Origin: Chloroflexota bacterium | GTDB taxonomy: Bacteria; Chloroflexota; Limnocylindria; Limnocylindrales; CSP1-4 | DNA length: 26,934 nucleotides | NCBI GenBank assembly: GCA_021786265.1 | Contig: JAJYNP010000214.1 | Coordinates: forward strand, 1-26,934 | Direction: 5' to 3' | In this document: one piece after another, positions 14,230-21,180 of the stretch | Position numbering within the stretch: position 1 is the stretch's first letter | Layout of the letters: each line of letters opens with the position of its first letter | Notes under the pieces: model-generated | What the model was told of the DNA's origin: nothing | Databases searched by the model: none | What the model saw: the letters and a program-made list of their open reading frames with translations, nothing else | Translations under genes and position numbers: made by a program

Positions 14230-16758
14230 ATGTACTCACTCAGCAATTCGCGCGGCGGCGGCACGCGTGCCCGAGTCCGTGCTCTGGGGCGCGCTGTCAC
14301 CTTGGGCGCCTTCGTCGCCTTATTGCTCTTGCTCATCCCGGCGGCGGCGGGCGTGGCCTCTGCCCATATTCCCAGCGCTACGCTCAAGTGCGTTGAACAC
14401 CAACCGGTCCTTGCCGTCGACCTGGAGGACTACAACGCTTCGTACACCAACACCGTCGCTGTCAGCACCGACAGTGTGGCTGTTAGTGGTTCACCGTTCA
14501 CGTTCGTGACGAAGTTCAATCAGACATGGACTCTGGTTTCAGCAACGGTGGCCCACACCGCGCTCGTCGTCGTTTCTGCAGGGGATGACCCGAACGGCAG
14601 CCACGGGTGGAGCAAGACCTACAACCTGCAAGTGGACGCTTGCCAGAAGCCCGCGCCGACGCTGAAGCTCGTCAAGGTCGTCGCCGGCACCGGAGCCCCG
14701 GACCAAGCGACCGCATGGACGTTGACGGCGACTGACCCGGATGGCACGCCCGTCGTGCAGGGGAACGGCACCGCAGGTCCCACGGAGGTATCCGACGGGG
14801 TCCTCTACACGCTGGCCGAATCAGGACCAACCACGGACTACATCCCCGGAACCTGGCAGTGCGACGGTGGCCGGACAGGAAACACGATCAGACTCAAGAA
14901 GGGTGATGCCGTCACCTGCACCATCACGAACACTTACGTGCCGCCCCCACCCGGCACTCTCAAGGTCATCAAGGTGACCGACTACCAGCATGGCGGCACC
15001 CTCGAGCCCGGTGACTTCACGCTGCACGTCATGCACGACGGCACGGATGTTTCAGGCAGCCCGCGTGCGGGATCGTCGACCGGGACGACGTATACGCTCG
15101 TGCCCGGCACCTACGTGGTCAGTGAGGACGCGCCGCCCGCCGGTTATGCCCAGGAGAGCACCAACTGCCTCAAGCAGCAGCAGGAAGATGCGCCGGCGAT
15201 GACCACAGGCGGCACGGTCACCATCCAGTCGGGTGACCAGTGGCTCTGCACGGTCACGAATACCGACGTTCCGGCAACGTTGATCGTGATCAAGCAGATC
15301 GACAACCAGCACGGCGGCACACTCGGGCCGTCCGATTTCACGCTGCACGTCGAGTACGACGGCGCGGATGTCTCAGGTAGCCCGCACGCCGGGTCGGCAA
15401 GTGGGACGACATACACGCTCGACGACGGGGTGTACACGGTGAGTGAGGACTCGGTCTCCGGCTACACCCTCAGCAACGTCTCGGGCGACTGCGCCGTCGA
15501 CTCCCAGACGGGCGTCGCCTCGGTCACGCTTGCGGTCGGAGACAAGAAGAGCTGCACATTCACGAATACCGACGAGCCGGCGCACCTGACGCTCATCAAG
15601 CGCGTCAGCGGTAGCGGCACCGCAGAGCCGAGCGCCTGGACCTTGTCCGCCACCGGTGACGGCGACTCGCTCAGCGGACCAGGCCCACAGGTGTCCGGCG
15701 ACGTCTCGGCCGGCACATACACGCTGTCGGAGTCCGGGCCCCAGGCCGGCTACACCGCCAGCGGCTGGTCGTGCGACGGCGGCTCGCTGGATGGCAGTTC
15801 CCTGTCGCTTCAGGCCGGGGACAGCGCCACCTGCACCATCACCAACTCCTACTCCCCGCCGCCTTCGGGTCAGGGCTCCTTCCAGTTCACCAAGACCGTC
15901 GGCGGCAATCTGACTGGTTGGACCGGTGGTCAGTTCCCGTTCACGGTCACCTGCGGCGAGAGCAGCACACCCGTGACCCTGACCCTTGGGGCGAACGGCT
16001 CCACGGTATCGTCGCCGGTGTTCGGGCCGTACGACCCCGGGACCACGTGCTCCGTGACCGAGGGCAGCCTGCCTGCGGCCGGAACCTATGCCAGCTGGGT
16101 CAGCAGTCCGAGCTACTCGCCGTCCAACTCGGCGGTTATCGCCTCCGACACGACCGTGATCGTGGCGGTGACGAACACGCGCACGTACACGCCGCCGCCC
16201 CCGCCGGTCACCCCGCTCACCCCGAAGATCGCGATCGCCAAGGTGGCGAGCCCGACCCACCTCGGAGCGGGCGGCGGATCGGTGACGTACACCTACACCG
16301 TCACGAACCCCGGGCAGACCACCCTCAGCACCGTCACCGTCACCGACGACAGGTGCGCGCCGGTGACGTACGTGAGCGGTGACGCCAACCACGACAACCA
16401 GCTCGAAACCACCGAGGCCTGGACCTACACCTGCACCGCGACCCTCACGCAGACCACGACCAACACGGCGACCGCCACCGGCTACTACAACGGCCTGCCG
16501 GTCACCGCGACGGCACAGGCGGTCGTGACGGTCGCACCGCCGACGCCGACGGCGACGCCCACGGCGACGCCGGGTGGTGGCGTCGCCGGCGCCACGGGTA
16601 CGCCCTCGCTGCCGCCCACGACGGAGATCCCCGGCCAGGGCGGTGGCCCCAACGGAACCATCCTCCTGCTCCTCGGTGCGCTGGGTGCCGCATCGCTGGC
16701 GCTGATCGCCACCACGCTGCTCCGGGAGCGTCTCCTGGAGTACGTGGATCGGCGGTGA
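14230..16758 (+). CDS. Large secreted multi-domain adhesin (SpaA-like, DUF5979-like and DUF11-like repeats) with C-terminal membrane anchor
   Basis: The 842-aa protein starts at the ATG at 14230 with GGAGG 9 bases upstream. Signal peptide about 1-45 (AAAGVASA|HIP). Domains: an N-terminal head about 45-145 with Cys pair (LKCVE, VDACQK); four prealbumin/SpaA-like domains about 147-235, 238-345, 346-450 and 452-545, each opening with a Lys strand (LKLVKV, LKVIKV, LIVIKQ, LTLIKR), a mid-domain Glu (LAESGP, VSEDAP, VSEDSV, LSESGP) and closing with TNT/TNS; a DUF5979-like domain about 548-660; a DUF11-like domain about 665-760; a Pro/Thr linker; LPPTT at 794-798; a helix about 810-832; and a basic tail RERLLEYVDRR. 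The K-E-N pattern suggests intramolecular isopeptide bonds. I infer a stalk-like surface adhesin exposed outside the membrane. Confidence 0.87.
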   Translation: MYSLSNSRGGGTRARVRALGRAVTLGAFVALLLLLIPAAAGVASAHIPSATLKCVEHQPVLAVDLEDYNASYTNTVAVSTDSVAVSGSPFTFVTKFNQTWTLVSATVAHTALVVVSAGDDPNGSHGWSKTYNLQVDACQKPAPTLKLVKVVAGTGAPDQATAWTLTATDPDGTPVVQGNGTAGPTEVSDGVLYTLAESGPTTDYIPGTWQCDGGRTGNTIRLKKGDAVTCTITNTYVPPPPGTLKVIKVTDYQHGGTLEPGDFTLHVMHDGTDVSGSPRAGSSTGTTYTLVPGTYVVSEDAPPAGYAQESTNCLKQQQEDAPAMTTGGTVTIQSGDQWLCTVTNTDVPATLIVIKQIDNQHGGTLGPSDFTLHVEYDGADVSGSPHAGSASGTTYTLDDGVYTVSEDSVSGYTLSNVSGDCAVDSQTGVASVTLAVGDKKSCTFTNTDEPAHLTLIKRVSGSGTAEPSAWTLSATGDGDSLSGPGPQVSGDVSAGTYTLSESGPQAGYTASGWSCDGGSLDGSSLSLQAGDSATCTITNSYSPPPSGQGSFQFTKTVGGNLTGWTGGQFPFTVTCGESSTPVTLTLGANGSTVSSPVFGPYDPGTTCSVTEGSLPAAGTYASWVSSPSYSPSNSAVIASDTTVIVAVTNTRTYTPPPPPVTPLTPKIAIAKVASPTHLGAGGGSVTYTYTVTNPGQTTLSTVTVTDDRCAPVTYVSGDANHDNQLETTEAWTYTCTATLTQTTTNTATATGYYNGLPVTATAQAVVTVAPPTPTATPTATPGGGVAGATGTPSLPPTTEIPGQGGGPNGTILLLLGALGAASLALIATTLLRERLLEYVDRR
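14980..15420 (+). repeat. Direct 120-bp DNA repeat inside the adhesin (321-bp offset)
   Basis: Bases 14980-15099 and 15301-15420 align without gaps. By hand count about 95 of 120 bases match. They encode the first halves of SpaA-like domains 2 and 3 (D-Y/N-QHGGTL...DFTLHV...DVSGSP.AGS). The offset of 321 bp is exactly 107 codons, so this is an in-frame domain duplication more recent than those giving domains 1 and 4. Confidence 0.8.
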
Positions 16759-16770
16759 CGCTCTCTCCTC

Positions 16771-16786
16771 GGGGCTGATGAGCCCC
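16771..16786. terminator. Small hairpin after adhesin stop
   Basis: GGGGCT-GATG-AGCCCC is a 6-bp perfect stem with a tetraloop beginning 12 bases after the adhesin stop. It precedes the stronger hairpin at 16795-16828. It may add to transcription termination or protect the 3' end. Confidence 0.4.
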
Positions 16787-16794
16787 ATCCTGCA

Positions 16795-16828
16795 GACGAC
16801 GGGCGGGCCCCTGACCCCGCCCGTCGTC
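16795..16828. terminator. Strong 13-bp hairpin, probable bidirectional terminator
   Basis: GACGACGGGCGGG (16795-16807) pairs perfectly with CCCGCCCGTCGTC (16816-16828) around an 8-base loop. It lies 36 bp past the adhesin stop and between the convergent adhesin (+) and protease (-) genes. There is no U-tract, as is frequent in very GC-rich genomes, so termination strength is inferred from stem stability. Confidence 0.72.
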
Positions 16829-16866
16829 TCGATCATCCCGCTGCCGCCCCGGCCATCATCGCGCTG

Positions 16867-17166
16867 ATGGCCGAGAGCCTCGACCCCTACGCCATCCTGC
16901 AGGTGGACCCGCGGGCGCCGCTCGCGGAGATCCGCGCGGCGTACCGGACGCTCGCGCGGCAGCATCACCCCGACTTCCTCGAGTGGCTCGCCCGCGCGCC
17001 GGCGGGCCGCCGTTACCGCGGGGGGATCGAGGCGCTGCTGAAGTCGCGGTCGGCGACAGCGACCGCTCCGCCGACCCGCTACGCCCCCGTCCGGAACGAC
17101 CAGCTCGTGGCGGCGAGCGGATTGCCCGCGAAGTCACGGATGGCGCCGCCCACGAGCACCGTGTAG
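16867..17166 (+). pseudogene. Truncated J-domain (DnaJ-like) remnant
   Basis: The 99-codon frame opens with a clear J-domain start: DPYAILQVDPRAPLAEIRAAYRTLARQHHPD, helices I and II and the HPD loop (residues 34-36). After HPD the family sequence stops. There is no helix III/IV consensus (xxxINxAYxxL), and from 17079 the frame runs antisense through the 3' end of the protease gene. No ribosome site precedes the ATG, and a strong hairpin ends 38 bp upstream. I read it as a 3'-truncated gene fragment, although a short expressed HPD peptide cannot be excluded. Confidence 0.6.
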
Positions 17167-18803
17167 GGCTGGTGGGCGGCGAGCCCGATGCGCGGCCGGA
17201 TTACCAGCGTGGTGCCCGCCAGTGCCACCGAGACCGGGATCGCCTGGCCGCTCACGGCGTCGCGGAGCCCCACGGTGCTCAGGTTCGCGTCGAGGACGGG
17301 CTCACTGAAGCGCGCGGTGAGGGTGGGCCAGCGCGACACGCCCCGCGCCCCGGGCGCCGGGGCGAGCGGTGCCACGGTGGGTGCGGTCGCATCGGCGGTG
17401 ATGGTGAAGGACCAGCGCAGGGGGGCCACGGGCAGCCCGGCCGCAGTGCGCAGGCCGCCGAAGGTGGCGGTGTAGGTCTCGTTCGGGGCGAGGAGCGTCG
17501 CCGGCCGCAGCACGGCGCTCGTGCTGGCGGCATCGACGGTGAGCTGCGCCGGCACTGCGGTCCCATTCGCGGCGCTGAGCGTGAGGCTGGCCGAGCCGAC
17601 ATCGAGAAGCGCCCCCGGGGCGGTGACGCTCACCGCGGTGTCGCGGGCGACCTCGGTGGCCCCGGTCTCGGGCTCCGTGAGCACTGTCACCGGCTGCCAC
17701 CCCGCGAGTGGCGGCAGGGCAGGGGCGATGGGCACCGACGCCCCGGACGGCGCGGCGTCGGTGCCCACCAGCGTCGCCGCCCGCGCGAGGGCGGCGGGGA
17801 TGTCGAGGAGCCCGGCTCCCGAGCCACTCGCCGGTCCCGTGCCGGCCATCGGGCGGACACTTGCCACCAGCGCGGTGCGCACCTGGTCGGGGGTGAGCGC
17901 CGGGTAGGCCGAGAGCAGCAGCGCCGCAGCGGCTGCCACCTCGGGAGTCGCCGCGCTGGTCCCGTCGATGAGCACCGTCGCCTCGTTCAACCAGTCAACC
18001 GGGTCGCGCTCGCCGGGAGCCACCAGCGCCACCGCGTCGGAGCGGGTCGAGAAGGGGCTCACGCGCGTGCCACCGAGATCGCTCGACCCGACGCAGATGA
18101 CCCCGGTGAAGACGCAGGGCGCGTTGGCCTGCTCTCGTCCGTCGTTGCCGGCAGCGGCCACCAGGACCACGCCCTGCTCCGCCGCGGCCGCAAACGCCGT
18201 CTGCAGGCGCGGCACATCGGCCGCGTCGATGGGGCCCCCGAACGACATGCTCACCACGCGTGCCCCGTGTGCGACCGCCCACTGGATGCCGAGTACGTCG
18301 GCGGCGAAGTCACCGTCCCCCACCGTGTGCAGCACCTTGACCGCGAGGAGCCGCACACCCGGGGCGATCCCCGCGATGCCGAAGGCGTTGTCCGCATCGG
18401 CCACGATCTCGCTCGCGGTGGCGGTGCCGTGGCCGTTGCCGTCGGCGACCGCGCTGTAATCGTCCCCGCTCGTCGCCTGCCCGGTGTAGGCGTTGTAGCC
18501 GCCCGCGAGGCGGCCCGCGAAGTCGGGATTGCTGGCATCGATGCCGGTGTCGAGCACGGCCACGGTGACCGACGCGGCTCCGGTGCCGGCCTGCTTCCAG
18601 GCGGCTGGGACCCCGAGGGTGGCCAGGTTCTGCTGGTCCCGATAGAAGGGGTCGTTCGGGGCGCCACCCGCCGGCCAGCCGGCGATGGCCACCGCTGGTG
18701 GGGCCGTGAGCTGTGCCACCGCGACGGACCGGACCGGGACCAGTGGCGCGACCAGGGCGAGCGTCGCGAGGAGCGTGAGCAGGGCGTGGGAGCGAACGTG
18801 CAT
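17079..18803 (-). CDS. Secreted subtilisin-like serine protease (S8) with C-terminal Ig-like domains
   Basis: The 574-aa protein has an ATG with AGGCGG five bases upstream. A signal peptide covers about 1-30 (LLTLLATLALVAPLV...VAVA). There is almost no propeptide; the sequence GWPAGGAPNDPFYRDQQNLATLGVPAAW leads directly into the catalytic domain. Catalytic residues are Asp85 (VAVLDTGID), His125 (DGNGHGTATA), oxyanion Asn220 (AAAGNDG) and Ser283 (DGTSAATPEVAAAAALLLS). Residues about 375-475 and 478-574 are two Big_5/SbsA-like Ig domains (NETYTATFGGLRTAAGLPV..SFTI; HQPYTVLVGGAIRDFAGNPL..SFRT). There is no LPxTG or membrane anchor, so I predict release or loose wall association. Role: extracellular protein degradation or processing of surface proteins. 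It is convergent with the adhesin. Confidence 0.92.
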   Translation of the reverse strand: MHVRSHALLTLLATLALVAPLVPVRSVAVAQLTAPPAVAIAGWPAGGAPNDPFYRDQQNLATLGVPAAWKQAGTGAASVTVAVLDTGIDASNPDFAGRLAGGYNAYTGQATSGDDYSAVADGNGHGTATASEIVADADNAFGIAGIAPGVRLLAVKVLHTVGDGDFAADVLGIQWAVAHGARVVSMSFGGPIDAADVPRLQTAFAAAAEQGVVLVAAAGNDGREQANAPCVFTGVICVGSSDLGGTRVSPFSTRSDAVALVAPGERDPVDWLNEATVLIDGTSAATPEVAAAAALLLSAYPALTPDQVRTALVASVRPMAGTGPASGSGAGLLDIPAALARAATLVGTDAAPSGASVPIAPALPPLAGWQPVTVLTEPETGATEVARDTAVSVTAPGALLDVGSASLTLSAANGTAVPAQLTVDAASTSAVLRPATLLAPNETYTATFGGLRTAAGLPVAPLRWSFTITADATAPTVAPLAPAPGARGVSRWPTLTARFSEPVLDANLSTVGLRDAVSGQAIPVSVALAGTTLVIRPRIGLAAHQPYTVLVGGAIRDFAGNPLAATSWSFRTGA

Positions 18804-19287
18804 GGTGACCGCCTGGCGTGCGTGGCCCGGCTGCGGGCGACCGCGTGGTTTCCCCGTGAGGTGGCTGGTCGGCGTCGACCTGCCACGCCGCGTGGGCCGA
18901 AGGGGTTGGCCATGGACCGATGGCGCGCGAGCGTGGGCCCGGCTCCTCCGCCGAGGGCGGCTCGCGTGCCTCGGAGTCTGCGGCCGGGCCGCCGGTCACG
19001 CGAGTTACCTCTTCGTCATGGGACTTCTGGCGGCCCTGTCCCACCGGGCGGCCGATGTCCGCCACCGGCAGGGCTGCGACCCCTGCCATCATCAGACCGA
19101 TCTTGCCCTCCAACCGGGAGTATCGTGGGCTTCGGCCGCGCCAGCTCGCGCGGTTGACCCCCACGGAGCCGTCCCTGCCTTGCCCCCGGGGCCGGGAACC
19201 CGAGGTCGGCGTCCGGCCTCGGGCCGTGAGTGGGTCCACTGGCTCGTGCCGTTGCCGCCGGAGAACGGCGGGCAGGAGGACGACGTG
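18804..19287. promoter_or_regulatory. 484-bp divergent intergenic region (protease / M20 peptidase)
   Basis: I see no credible gene. It holds a perfect 7-bp hairpin GGCAGGG-CTGCGAC-CCCTGCC (19067-19087) and, close to the M20 start, GCCGTT...AACGGC overlapping the approach to the ribosome site. It should contain promoters for both divergent peptidase genes; I could not pick reliable boxes in this GC-rich sequence. The frame upstream of the M20 gene is open by composition only. Confidence 0.4.
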
Positions 19288-20631
19288 ATGCCTGCACTGA
19301 CCGCCGAAGTGACCGAGCTGCTGCAGGGACTGATCCGCAACCGCTGCGTCAACGACGGTTCGCCAGAATCCGGTGGCGAGGCACGCAACGCCGATCTGCT
19401 GGCCGCGTACCTCGACGGTGCCGGCCTGCAGCTCCAGCGCTTCGAGCCGCTCCCGGGTCGGGCCAGCCTGACGGCCCGGCTCGAAGGCACCGACCCAACC
19501 GCCCCCACCCTGCTCCTGATGGGCCACACCGATGTCGTGCCGGCCAACCCGGCTGACTGGGAGCGCGACCCGTTCGGCGGCGACCTCGTCGATGGCGAGG
19601 TCTGGGGCCGCGGTGCGGTCGACATGCTGAGCCTCACGGCGTCCATGGCTGTCGCCACCCGCCACGTCGCTACGGATGGGCCCCGGCCGCGGGGCAGCCT
19701 CATCTTCCTGGGCGTCGCCGACGAGGAGAGCGGCGGCGCCTGGGGGGCGCACTGGCTGCTCGACCACGCGCCGGCGGCCGTTCGGGCCGACTACGTCGTC
19801 ACCGAGGCCGGCGGCTTCCGGCTGCCCCTGCCCAGCACTCACCCCGGTCCGATCCTGCCCGTGATGGTCGGCGAGAAGGGCATCCAGTGGGTCAGGCTGA
19901 CGGTCCGCGGTCAGGCCGGCCACGGATCGATGCCGTTCAAGACCGACAACGCAGCGGTCAAGGCGGCCGAGGTCATCCGGCGCCTTGCCGCCAACGCGCC
20001 GCCTGCCACGCTCCACGACGTGTGGCGAGGCTTCATCGGGCAGGCCGGCCTGCCGCCAGAGCTTGCCATGCCGCTGCTCGATGCGGTTGCCCTGGAGCGT
20101 TTCCTGGATGCCGCGCCGGACGTCGGCCTGGCTCGCACCCTGCACGCCCTGACGCACACCACGATCTCGCCGACGTGCGTGCAGAGCGGCACGAAGACGA
20201 ACATCATCCCCGACCGGGCCGAGATCGACCTCGACATCCGGACCCTGCCGGGCCAGACGCCCGATGACATCGTGGCGATCCTGCGGAGCTCGCTCGGCGA
20301 CCTCGCCGACTCGATCGAGATCGAGTCGCGGATCGCCGACCCGGCGAGCGCCTCGCCGGCCGAGTCGCCCCTGTACGACGCGCTGCAGCGGGGCATCCAG
20401 CGCCTCGTGCCCGGGGCCCGCGTGCTGCCGTTCATGATCATGGGCGCCACCGACGCCCGTTTCTTCCGGCGCCACGGAGCGACGGCTTATGGGGCCGGCC
20501 TCTTCAGTGACCGTGTGCCCTTTGCGGACTTCATGCGCATGTTCCACGGTCCGAACGAGCGGATCGATCAGGAGTCGTTGCGGCTCTCGACCGAGCTCTG
20601 GCTCGGGGTGGTTGCCGACCTGCTGGGATAG
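19288..20631 (+). CDS. M20-family metallopeptidase (ArgE/DapE/carboxypeptidase-like)
   Basis: The 447-aa protein has an ATG with AGGAGG 8 bases upstream. Two-zinc M20 site: His80 and Asp82 (MGHTDVVP), bridging Asp112 (WGRGAVDM), catalytic Glu146 and Glu147 (DEESGG), Glu173 (VTEAGG) and His420 (MFHGPNERI). The lid/dimerisation domain lies about 200-320 (GEKGIQWVRLTVRGQAGHGSMPF, TKTNIIPDRAEIDLDIRTLPGQ). Length and motifs fit the large M20 peptidases that include carboxypeptidase S, aminoacylase and succinyl-diaminopimelate desuccinylase. The 440+ residue size and GHGSMP point to the dipeptidase/acylase side. It has no signal peptide, so it is cytoplasmic. It is a single gene and its substrate cannot be decided. 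Confidence 0.92.
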   Translation: MPALTAEVTELLQGLIRNRCVNDGSPESGGEARNADLLAAYLDGAGLQLQRFEPLPGRASLTARLEGTDPTAPTLLLMGHTDVVPANPADWERDPFGGDLVDGEVWGRGAVDMLSLTASMAVATRHVATDGPRPRGSLIFLGVADEESGGAWGAHWLLDHAPAAVRADYVVTEAGGFRLPLPSTHPGPILPVMVGEKGIQWVRLTVRGQAGHGSMPFKTDNAAVKAAEVIRRLAANAPPATLHDVWRGFIGQAGLPPELAMPLLDAVALERFLDAAPDVGLARTLHALTHTTISPTCVQSGTKTNIIPDRAEIDLDIRTLPGQTPDDIVAILRSSLGDLADSIEIESRIADPASASPAESPLYDALQRGIQRLVPGARVLPFMIMGATDARFFRRHGATAYGAGLFSDRVPFADFMRMFHGPNERIDQESLRLSTELWLGVVADLLG

Positions 20632-20880
20632 AGGACACGACTCCGTGGAGCATGCGCGGCCCTCCAGGATGAACTCCCTGCCAGGACCGGCGAGTGTCCG
20701 TGGCGGTCATGGGTCGCGCAATCTTCGCCCTCGCCCGGGACCAGTGTGGCCGAGGGGAGACGACTGACCGTCGGGCTGCACGTTCAGGTGGCGCCCCGGA
20801 TCAGCCGATCGCCGGCGATCGACCAACCCACCATGCTCGCCCAGGCTCCGGCTTCTGGCCACGATTCATGTGACGGTGCG
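20632..20880. other. 249-bp non-coding stretch with a 16-bp perfect palindrome
   Basis: CGATCGCCGGCGATCG (20806-20821) is a perfect palindrome, 60 bp beyond the 3' end of the tRNA-Leu gene on the minus strand. It can fold as a 6-bp stem with a CCGG loop. It may terminate or process the tRNA transcript, or bind a protein. I see nothing else of note. Confidence 0.4.
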
Positions 20881-20967
20881 TGGTGCCGAAGGGGGGGATC
20901 GAACCCCCACGAGGTTGCCCTCAACGGTTTTTGAGACCGTCGCGTCTGCCTGTTCCGCCACTTCGGC
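20881..20967 (-). tRNA. tRNA-Leu (anticodon CAA)
   Basis: The minus strand reads GCCGAAG (20961-20967) for the 5' acceptor strand, pairing with CTTCGGC at the 3' end, followed by discriminator A and an encoded CCA (20881-20883). The anticodon arm is ACGGT-CTCAAAA-ACCGT, giving CAA, which reads UUG. A long class-II variable arm (TGAGGGCAACCTC) and a T arm with loop TTCGATC are present. The 87-nt length suits class II tRNA. No base looks out of place. Confidence 0.95.
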
Positions 20968-21060
20968 GCCGAGAAGTCGTGCTCGATCTCGTTCTCAGGA
21001 GTGGCCCACGTGCCCACGATTGCGGAGCGAGTCGAGCATCGCGGGGCCGATCGTACAACG

Positions 21061-21118
21061 CCGGCGAACGGGGTTCGAACCCGTGACCCGCATCGCATGG
21101 AAGACACGGGCTCTCGCC
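21061..21118 (-). pseudogene. Degenerate tRNA-Gly(UCC)-like remnant lacking a D arm
   Basis: The minus strand gives CCGGCGA, then GAGCCCGTGTCTTCCATGCG (anticodon-loop-like CTTCCAT) and GATGCGGGTC, then a perfect T arm ACGGG-TTCGAAC-CCCGT and TCGCCGG. The acceptor strands pair over 7 bp and the T arm is ideal. Only about 29 nt lie between acceptor and T arm instead of about 42, so the D arm is missing. The anticodon stem is also poor, and no CCA follows. I interpret a decayed tRNA or a tRNA 3'-end duplicate left by an integration event. Confidence 0.5.
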
Positions 21119-21180
21119 GGACGAAACGGTGGGATGGCACTTGCGCGCTCCGTGCGCGCGCGACCACGCTTCGACCCGAG

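Noticed and set aside
18804..19200. Possible c-di-GMP-I riboswitch upstream of the protease
   Set aside because: The core strings of the class (GGGCAAACC-like and GACGCAAAGCC-like) are absent; only loose resemblance by GC-rich stems.
18685..19287. Upstream extension of the M20 peptidase frame
   Set aside because: Low-complexity, Arg/Gly-rich translation overlapping the protease gene. The ATG at 19288 has AGGAGG and begins the usual M20 N-terminus.
21001..21180. Upstream extension of the LuxR/MalT gene
   Set aside because: It translates through the tRNA-like element and lacks family similarity; the STAND domain begins well after 21181.
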